Positions 33,507 to 37,974 of a DNA stretch of 37,974 nucleotides are shown here, piece by piece. The stretch is from Oscillatoria sp. HE19RPO (lineage in GTDB: Bacteria; Cyanobacteriota; Cyanobacteriia; Cyanobacteriales; Laspinemataceae), in the NCBI RefSeq assembly GCF_024220515.1, contig NZ_JAMXOT010000135.1, positions 1-37,974 on the forward strand, given 5' to 3'. The first letter of the stretch is position 1. Every line of letters starts with the position of its first letter. The translations under genes were made by a program, and so were the position numbers. Below the pieces are notes generated by a model. The model made no database searches, was not told the origin of the DNA, and saw only the letters and a program-made list of their open reading frames with translations.

Positions 33507-33752
33507 CTACTCGTTGCCTAAACTATGCAAAAAGTCCGCGAGTAACAGTTGGTTCTGAAAAGTGGCACGGATTGAATCTCCATTGTTATAATCAATCACC
33601 ACCTCAAACCGTTGAAAATCACCTTTAGGGTTTTTTAAGTCTAGGGTTTTGAGGGAGGCGATCGCCTCTTGCGGGCGAGTAAACTCATAGCGGGTTCCGA
33701 CTAAAAAGGTAAGTTGTAAGTCCTGAATCTTTTCGAGAAATACGCACAGAGT
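33507..33752 (-). pseudogene. Small protein frame lacking a normal start (81 codons)
   Basis: On the minus strand an open frame runs from just after a stop at 33755-33753 to TAG at 33509-33507. It encodes a convincing protein: LEKIQDLQLTFLVGTRYEF, a middle with ASLKTLDLKNPKGDFQRFE, then VVIDYNNGDSIRATFQNQL and LLADFLHSLGNE. Alternating hydrophobic pattern and codon use look coding, and a HIP1 site lies within it. There is no in-frame ATG, GTG or TTG near its beginning; CTG at 33749 follows AGGA and could start it. An ATG at 33781 in another frame stops after seven codons, which suits a frameshifted original start. Family unknown. Either a decayed gene or one using an unusual start. Confidence 0.5.
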
Positions 33753-33803
33753 CTATCCTAATTAAGGGAATTCCACCTCATAAAATTTCTCTGTTAATAG
33801 CTT

Positions 33804-33831
33804 GAAGGGCACGGCTTCTGCCGTGTCCTTC
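33804..33831 (-). terminator. Hairpin after the phosphofructokinase gene
   Basis: GAAGGGCACGGC (33804-33815) pairs with GCCGTGTCCTTC (33820-33831) with one wobble pair and a TTCT loop, nine bases after the pfk stop on the minus strand. It resembles a dispersed hairpin repeat; no T run follows, so terminator activity is only likely by position. Confidence 0.45.
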
Positions 33832-33839
33832 AGAGGGGT

Positions 33840-36119
33840 TCACCCGTGAGTTGGGGGTGCAGTGTGAGCGAGGATTTTGCCGATTTCAGCGGTTTCCATC
33901 CACCATTGTTCTTTAGGGCGTTGGTGTTCTTTGTCTACCATGCGCGGAATCATGCCTAGGTCAATAAATCGCACATTCCCGGCTTCGGTTCCCATAAAAG
34001 CCCCGGTGGGTGTAGGTCTTTGGGCTTGTTCGATGAGAAAGTCGAGACCGATCGCCGAGAAGCGGGTGGCTTGGATGCGATCGAAGGGGGTGGGGTCGCC
34101 GCCTTGTTGCAGATGGCCTAAAATGGCTTCTCTCACTTGAAATACTTCTTTTCCTTCTTCCGCAAACAAATCACAGATAAAGTCGCTATCATACACCGGA
34201 TGGGCATTTTCATTACAGATAATTAAACCCACTCGTTTCCCTTGTTTAAATCCAGAAATCAGGGTAGAGAGGTCGGATTGCAAGTCAGTGAGAGCCACCC
34301 CTTCCTCATTAATATACACCCGTTCCGCCCCAGTTGCCAAGCCACTCATCACCGCTAAATAGCCGCAGTATCGTCCCATCACTTTCACTAAAAAACAGCG
34401 GTTGGAAGCAACCGCAGATTGCTTGATTTTATCCACCGCTTCGATGATATTATTCAAAGCCGTATCGGCCCCAATACTCAGTTCACACCCTGGGAGATTA
34501 TTGTTAATCGAGGCAGGAATACAGAGGATGGGGATGTTGAAGGCGGGGAAGGTTTCACATTGGGAATAGAGTTGATAGGCGGCTTGATAGCCACTCCACC
34601 CGCCAATAATCAACAGTCCATTAATGTCATGGCGTTCGATTTGACGGGCGATCGCATAAAAGTCTTTGCTTTGGGGAATCTTGCGGCTAGTCCCCAACTC
34701 AGAACCGCCCGTCGTCGCCCATCCTCGCACACTTAACCAGTTTAATTCTTTAATGTGTCCCTCAATTAAGCCGCGAAATCCATGTTCGACCCCTAACATC
34801 GTATGTCCTTTGTCGATCGCCAGTCGGACAGCAGCGCGCACAGCGGTATTCATTCCTGGGGCGGTTGCGCCACAGTTGAGGATAGCGAATCTCAAGGGTT
34901 TGCCTTCCCGGGGTTCGGGGGTACTGGGTTTAGCTTGCATCAGGGTATGCAAAATTTGATAGGCATTTTTGAAGTTCTCTCCCCGCAAATCCATCGCTTT
35001 GGCGTAATCTCCATCGGCGATCGCCTGACTCACCGCATGGGTTTGTTCCACACAATGCATCAACGGCGCTTGATAAACCCGATTTCCCCGCATTCCAATC
35101 AGCACGGATTCGCTGTCTGGGGTGGCCGTTTGAAAGGCATTAACCGCCGCATGACCTAACAAAGTGCTTAAATTGCGGTCAAATGCCGTGGGCGACCCTC
35201 CCCGTTGCACATGGCCTAAAATCGTGACTCGCGCATCTTCCCCGAGTTTTTCTTCCAACACTTGTCGCACATATTCACAAGAAATCGGGTTGCCGAGACG
35301 GTCTTTCGCACCTTCGGCGACAATCACAATGGTATCCCGACGCCCGGATTCTCGACCCGCTTGGAGCACTTGGCACATTTTTTCCTCCCAGCAATCCCCC
35401 TCGGGAGGACATTCGGGAATCAATACCCAGTCTGCACCCGTGGCTAATGCCCCCATTAACGCCAGATAGCCGCAATGCCGTCCCATCACTTCCACGACAA
35501 AGGTGCGTTGATGACTGGCAGCAGTCGAGGAAATCGAGTCTACGGCTTCGGTTAAGCGGTGGAGGGCGGTATCGGTCCCGATCGTCATGTCACTGCCATA
35601 CATATCATTATCAATGGATGCCGCTAATCCGACAATGGTTAAGTGGCGGTGACGTTCGGCAACTTCGGCCTCAATCTCACCTCGTTCTAAAAGTTCTGCG
35701 ACTAATTCCGGCCATTCACTGCGGAACAAGTGAGCGCCTGTGAGACTGCCATCCCCCCCGATCGCCACTAATCCATCAATATCATTGGCTAACAGATTCC
35801 GAACCGCCTGCAACCGGCCTTCCCTTGTCCGAAACTGGGCCGATCGCGCCGTTCCGATGATTGTCCCCCCTTTATGCAAGATTCCCGCCACGTCATACCA
35901 ATGGAGTTGGCGAATACAAGCCTCCGCATCCGGGGCCACACGGCGCGGGTTTTCTAGGTCGCATTGTCCCCCCTCCACCATCCCCTGATAGCCTTCATAA
36001 ATGGCAAATACATCAATTCCCTGGGCGATCGCCGACCGAACCACGGACCTAACCGCAGCATTCATTCCCGGCGAGTCTCCCCCACTGGTTAATACGCCTA
36101 GTCTTTTTCTCTGATGCAT
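33840..36119 (-). CDS. pfkA: Double-length 6-phosphofructokinase with degenerate second half
   Basis: A 759-residue protein made of two phosphofructokinase units; ordinary bacterial enzymes are about 320-360. The first half (about 1-385) has all expected catalytic features: TSGGDSPGMN, GGDGS at 121-125, SIDND at 168-172 with catalytic Asp170, MGRHCGYLAL and LGHVQRGGSP. It should phosphorylate fructose 6-phosphate with ATP or pyrophosphate; GGDGS favours ATP. The second half (about 410-759) keeps the fold (NCGATAPGMN, MGRYCGYLAVMS, LGHLQQGGDP) but GGDGS has become GGWSG and the catalytic motif SINNN (537-541) has both Asp replaced by Asn. This split into catalytic and regulatory halves parallels eukaryotic phosphofructokinases. 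AAGGAG lies six bases before the ATG. It would catalyse the committed glycolytic step. Confidence 0.95.
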   Translation of the reverse strand: MHQRKRLGVLTSGGDSPGMNAAVRSVVRSAIAQGIDVFAIYEGYQGMVEGGQCDLENPRRVAPDAEACIRQLHWYDVAGILHKGGTIIGTARSAQFRTREGRLQAVRNLLANDIDGLVAIGGDGSLTGAHLFRSEWPELVAELLERGEIEAEVAERHRHLTIVGLAASIDNDMYGSDMTIGTDTALHRLTEAVDSISSTAASHQRTFVVEVMGRHCGYLALMGALATGADWVLIPECPPEGDCWEEKMCQVLQAGRESGRRDTIVIVAEGAKDRLGNPISCEYVRQVLEEKLGEDARVTILGHVQRGGSPTAFDRNLSTLLGHAAVNAFQTATPDSESVLIGMRGNRVYQAPLMHCVEQTHAVSQAIADGDYAKAMDLRGENFKNAYQILHTLMQAKPSTPEPREGKPLRFAILNCGATAPGMNTAVRAAVRLAIDKGHTMLGVEHGFRGLIEGHIKELNWLSVRGWATTGGSELGTSRKIPQSKDFYAIARQIERHDINGLLIIGGWSGYQAAYQLYSQCETFPAFNIPILCIPASINNNLPGCELSIGADTALNNIIEAVDKIKQSAVASNRCFLVKVMGRYCGYLAVMSGLATGAERVYINEEGVALTDLQSDLSTLISGFKQGKRVGLIICNENAHPVYDSDFICDLFAEEGKEVFQVREAILGHLQQGGDPTPFDRIQATRFSAIGLDFLIEQAQRPTPTGAFMGTEAGNVRFIDLGMIPRMVDKEHQRPKEQWWMETAEIGKILAHTAPPTHG

Positions 36120-36296
36120 GAACTTCTCCTTAAGTTAGGGTTGATTCGATGAACTTGAACCGGCAAGATTCCAGAACTTTATCTTGCATTTTAAAATTTA
36201 ACTGGCTTTTTTAGTTTGGTGGGGCCGGGGGTTTGGTGATGATTTTTTCATATTTTTTAATAAATTTGGGGTGATATTGAGCAGAAGTGGGGAGGA

Positions 36297-36470
36297 AACG
36301 ACTGAAGTCGTGACGTTGAACAAGAGGGATAACGACTGAAGTCGTGACGTTGAACAAGAGGGATAACGACTGAAGTCGTGACGTTGAACAAGAGGGATAA
36401 CGACTGAAGTCGTGACGTTGAACATTGACAAGATAACGACTGAAGTCGTGACGTTGAACAAGAACGTTGA
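36297..36470. repeat. Five tandem 34-bp repeats with palindromic core ACGACTGAAGTCGT
   Basis: Copies of AACGACTGAAGTCGTGACG begin at 36297, 36331, 36365, 36399 and 36435 (period 34, last step 36). Each carries a hairpin ACGAC-TGAA-GTCGT. The same core in reverse orientation appears in the array at 37646-37730, on the other side of the gene at 36580-37605. Confidence 0.93.
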
Positions 36471-36507
36471 ACTGTGCCGATTTCGTGATTCTGCGGATCA
36501 TAGGGAC

Positions 36508-36530
36508 AAAAAAAAGGCGGCAATGCCGCC
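36508..36530 (-). terminator. Terminator of the dihydroorotate dehydrogenase-like gene
   Basis: On the minus strand GGCGGC-ATT-GCCGCC is followed by eight Ts (complement of 36508-36515). It lies 49 bases after the stop of the 36580-37605 gene; a textbook intrinsic terminator. Confidence 0.9.
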
Positions 36531-36579
36531 AGATGGGGATTTCCTGACATTGGGAAAATAAGTCAGGGGAGAAAATTGC

Positions 36580-37605
36580 TTAGACAGTGGAAGCGGTGAC
36601 GATCGCCTGATCGTAATCGAAACTTTGAATCACTTTCATGTATTGCGCCCGTTCATAGGCACTGCGATCGGCCACATTCATCTGACTCATGGTCCCGATC
36701 GCCTGTTTCACCGAGTGATATTCATGTTCCTCTAACCACTCCACCAGTTCCCGTTCAATTTCCCGCAGATGTCCGATGCCGTGGCGCAACAGGGGAGAAC
36801 AGACTTGGGTCACTTTCGCCCCCACCATCAACATTTTCACCGCATCCCGTCCTTTTTGAATGCCCGTGGTTGCGGCAAGGTCAGCATTGATGCGACCATA
36901 GAGCAATCCCAGCCAGCGCATGGGGAGTAGGGATTCCTGATGATTGCTCAACACGAGATGGGGCCACACTTCCAGTTCTTCCGGGGAAATATCCGCCTGC
37001 ATGAAGCGGTTAAACAAAATTAACCCATTGGCACCGGCTTGATCCAGGCGCATCGCCATATTTCCTAAATTGGTGAAAAATGGGCTAAGTTTCACCGCCA
37101 GGGGAATGGTGACATCCGCGCGCACCGCTTCTACAATGGAGAGATAATCTTCCTCAATTTGCGCCCCGGTGAGGTCAGCATCCGTGGGGATACTATAGAT
37201 ATTTAATTCCAAAGCATCCGCCCCAGCTTCCTGGATTTGTTGAGAATAATCCACCCAATCGCCCAAGGTAGAACCATTCAACGAGGCAATAATCGGAATT
37301 CCCACACTCTCTTTCGCTTGGCGAATATGTTCCAGATAAGTTTCCGGTCCCACATGATAGGTATCGGGCTCAGGGAAATAAGTGAGGGCTTCTGCAAAAC
37401 TTTCGGTATGGGAAATCGTGTGATGATGGAGTTCGTGTTGTTCAATTTTGAGTTGTTCGGCAAAGATACTATGGAGGACTATTGCCCCTGCGCCTGCATC
37501 TTCTAACCGTTTGATGTTGTCTAAATCTTCGGTTAGGGGTGCGGCAGCCGATGGCATTAAGGGGGATTTCAGTTGTAAGCCGAGATATTCTGTACTCAGA
37601 TCCAT
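36580..37605 (-). CDS. Dihydroorotate dehydrogenase-like flavoprotein
   Basis: A 341-residue TIM-barrel protein of the dihydroorotate dehydrogenase-like family. The start MDLSTEYLGLQLKSPLMPSA and motifs IIASLNGST, LELNIYS, LAVKLSPFF and FNRFMQ match FMN-binding enzymes of this family, and the end TTGIQKGRDAVKMLMVGAK contains the usual phosphate-binding region. The NxSCPN motif of class 1 enzymes is replaced by LNIYSIP, so orotate synthesis is doubtful; the true substrate is unknown. Such genes in cyanobacteria are often near pyruvate:ferredoxin oxidoreductase, but the upstream neighbour is outside the window. AGGAG at 37617-37621 precedes the ATG by 11 bases. The gene is flanked on both sides by related tandem arrays. 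Confidence 0.9.
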   Translation of the reverse strand: MDLSTEYLGLQLKSPLMPSAAAPLTEDLDNIKRLEDAGAGAIVLHSIFAEQLKIEQHELHHHTISHTESFAEALTYFPEPDTYHVGPETYLEHIRQAKESVGIPIIASLNGSTLGDWVDYSQQIQEAGADALELNIYSIPTDADLTGAQIEEDYLSIVEAVRADVTIPLAVKLSPFFTNLGNMAMRLDQAGANGLILFNRFMQADISPEELEVWPHLVLSNHQESLLPMRWLGLLYGRINADLAATTGIQKGRDAVKMLMVGAKVTQVCSPLLRHGIGHLREIERELVEWLEEHEYHSVKQAIGTMSQMNVADRSAYERAQYMKVIQSFDYDQAIVTASTV

Positions 37606-37645
37606 TATGTTATGTTCTCCTGTTATGGAAATGGGAGAGATTTTT

Positions 37646-37730
37646 GTAGTAACGACTTCAGTCGTTCTCTTTGTTCGTAGTAACGACTTCAGTCGTTCTC
37701 TTTGTTCGTAGTAACGACTTCAGTCGTTAT
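37646..37730. repeat. Three tandem 31-bp repeats with core AACGACTTCAGTCGTT
   Basis: The core AACGACTTCAGTCGTT occurs at 37651, 37682 and 37713, with linker CTCTTTGTTCGTAGT between. It is the reverse complement of the core in the 36297-36470 array, while the linker differs. It lies in the upstream region of the 37605 gene. Confidence 0.93.
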
Positions 37731-37771
37731 TTCCGGTATGGGTGAAATATAATTTCTTCCTCATACTCTTG

Positions 37772-37974
37772 AGAAGAACCCCACCCTAGCCCTCCCCTTG
37801 CCAAGGGGAGGGGACCGGATTAGCCTGATATCTTGGGAAGAACCCCACCCTAACCCTCCCCTTGCTAAGGGGAGGGGACCGGACTGGATTAGCCCGCGCA
37901 GGCGGGCTTTGTTCGTGTAGCCCCAGGCTTTAGCCTGCGGGGGCACAGGGAAGAACCCCACCCTAACCCTCCCC
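37772..37974. repeat. Direct repeats of GAAGAACCCCACCCTA-CCCTCCCC with hairpins
   Basis: Blocks starting GAAGAACCCCACCCTA lie at about 37772, 37831 and 37951, the last cut by the window edge. The first two carry a hairpin CCTCCCCTTG-CCAAGGGGAGG or its variant, then GGACCGGA. Between them and the third is a hairpin AGCCCGC-GCAG-GCGGGCT at 37891-37908 followed by TTT, and another around CCCCAGGCTTTAGCCTGCGGGG. Typical dispersed cyanobacterial repeats. Confidence 0.85.

Larger units (their letters stand above)
33327..33839. other. Intergenic region between the GDSL hydrolase and phosphofructokinase
   Basis: Holds the minus-strand reading frame without ATG at 33507-33752 and a hairpin at 33804-33831. 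The remaining stretch, 33327-33500, shows nothing recognisable beyond the expected upstream region of the GDSL gene. Confidence 0.5.
36120..36579. other. Intergenic region with tandem repeats and terminator
   Basis: Between pfk and the dihydroorotate dehydrogenase-like gene (both minus strand). It contains the 34-bp tandem array and, near 36508-36530, the terminator of the latter gene. Open frames on the minus strand here simply read through the repeat array. Confidence 0.7.
37606..37974. other. Repeat-rich intergenic end of the window
   Basis: No gene supported. It contains the 31-bp array (37646-37730), a repeated GAAGAACCCCACCCTAACCC block and two hairpins. The promoter of the dihydroorotate dehydrogenase-like gene must lie here, but none is clear among the repeats. 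Confidence 0.6.

Noticed and set aside
34419-35988. Plus-strand frames within the phosphofructokinase gene (for example 34419-34736 and 35447-35743)
   Set aside because: Antisense shadows of a strongly conserved gene on the minus strand.
36297-36470. Possible CRISPR array from evenly spaced palindromic repeats
   Set aside because: The intervals between cores are identical, so it is a tandem repeat, not repeats with unique spacers; no cas gene is nearby.
36198-36550. Minus-strand frames with repeated FNVTTSVVI/RHDFSRY
   Set aside because: All three frames are translations of the 34-bp repeat array; no independent gene evidence.

Overview
The window is chromosomal DNA from a cyanobacterium, most likely a filamentous Oscillatoriales-type species; the genus cannot be fixed from sequence alone. 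Evidence: photosystem I genes psaA and psaB in the usual order, an NDH-1 subunit NdhD, many copies of the HIP1 octamer GCGATCGC inside genes and in gaps, DUF928/CHAT/CHASE2 genes typical of the phylum, and hairpin repeat families common in filamentous cyanobacteria. No tRNA, rRNA, insertion sequence, integrase, phage gene or CRISPR array was seen.

Layout. 1-2489 (minus): start of psaB and all of psaA. 3100-4569: a proline-rich lipoprotein closed by a clear terminator, then a 1.2 kb gene-free stretch ending in a candidate promoter with a palindrome in its spacer. 5804-14943: four co-directional genes: DUF928 secreted protein, a 1593-residue secreted haemagglutinin-type protein ending in a CHAT caspase-like domain, a CHASE2 sensor kinase, and a receiver-kinase hybrid. 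15473-23418: a dynamin cluster: a candidate 52-residue ORF overlapping a coiled-coil/membrane protein gene, two full-length bacterial dynamin-like proteins of the Nostoc BDLP1 type, a DUF559 nuclease-like gene set between two unrelated tandem-repeat arrays, a third shorter dynamin-family GTPase and a J-domain protein. 23505-29616: mostly household genes (EEP phosphodiesterase-like membrane protein, SDR, WecA/MraY-type transferase, cinA, aroQ) plus two small proteins. 30042-31733: ndhD with its terminator. 31986-37605 (minus): a GDSL hydrolase with four N-terminal repeats, a broken or unusually started small gene, a double-length phosphofructokinase whose second half has lost catalytic residues, and a dihydroorotate dehydrogenase-like gene bracketed by tandem arrays sharing a palindromic core. 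The last 370 bases are intergenic repeats.

How parts may work together. The 5.8-14.9 kb genes look like one signalling and secretion unit: the CHASE2 kinase could sense an extracytoplasmic signal and pass phosphate to the receiver of the next protein, while the CHAT protein is exported or surface-held. No TpsB transporter gene lies in the window. In the dynamin cluster, two membrane-remodelling GTPases, a small membrane partner, a divergent GTPase and a co-chaperone lie on one strand; membrane maintenance or stress/antiphage defence are both possible, and neither is shown by the sequence. Starts were refined by Shine-Dalgarno position and family N-termini for psaA (2489), the CHAT protein (6603), the third dynamin (21330), the J-protein (23080) and the 45-residue protein (28994).
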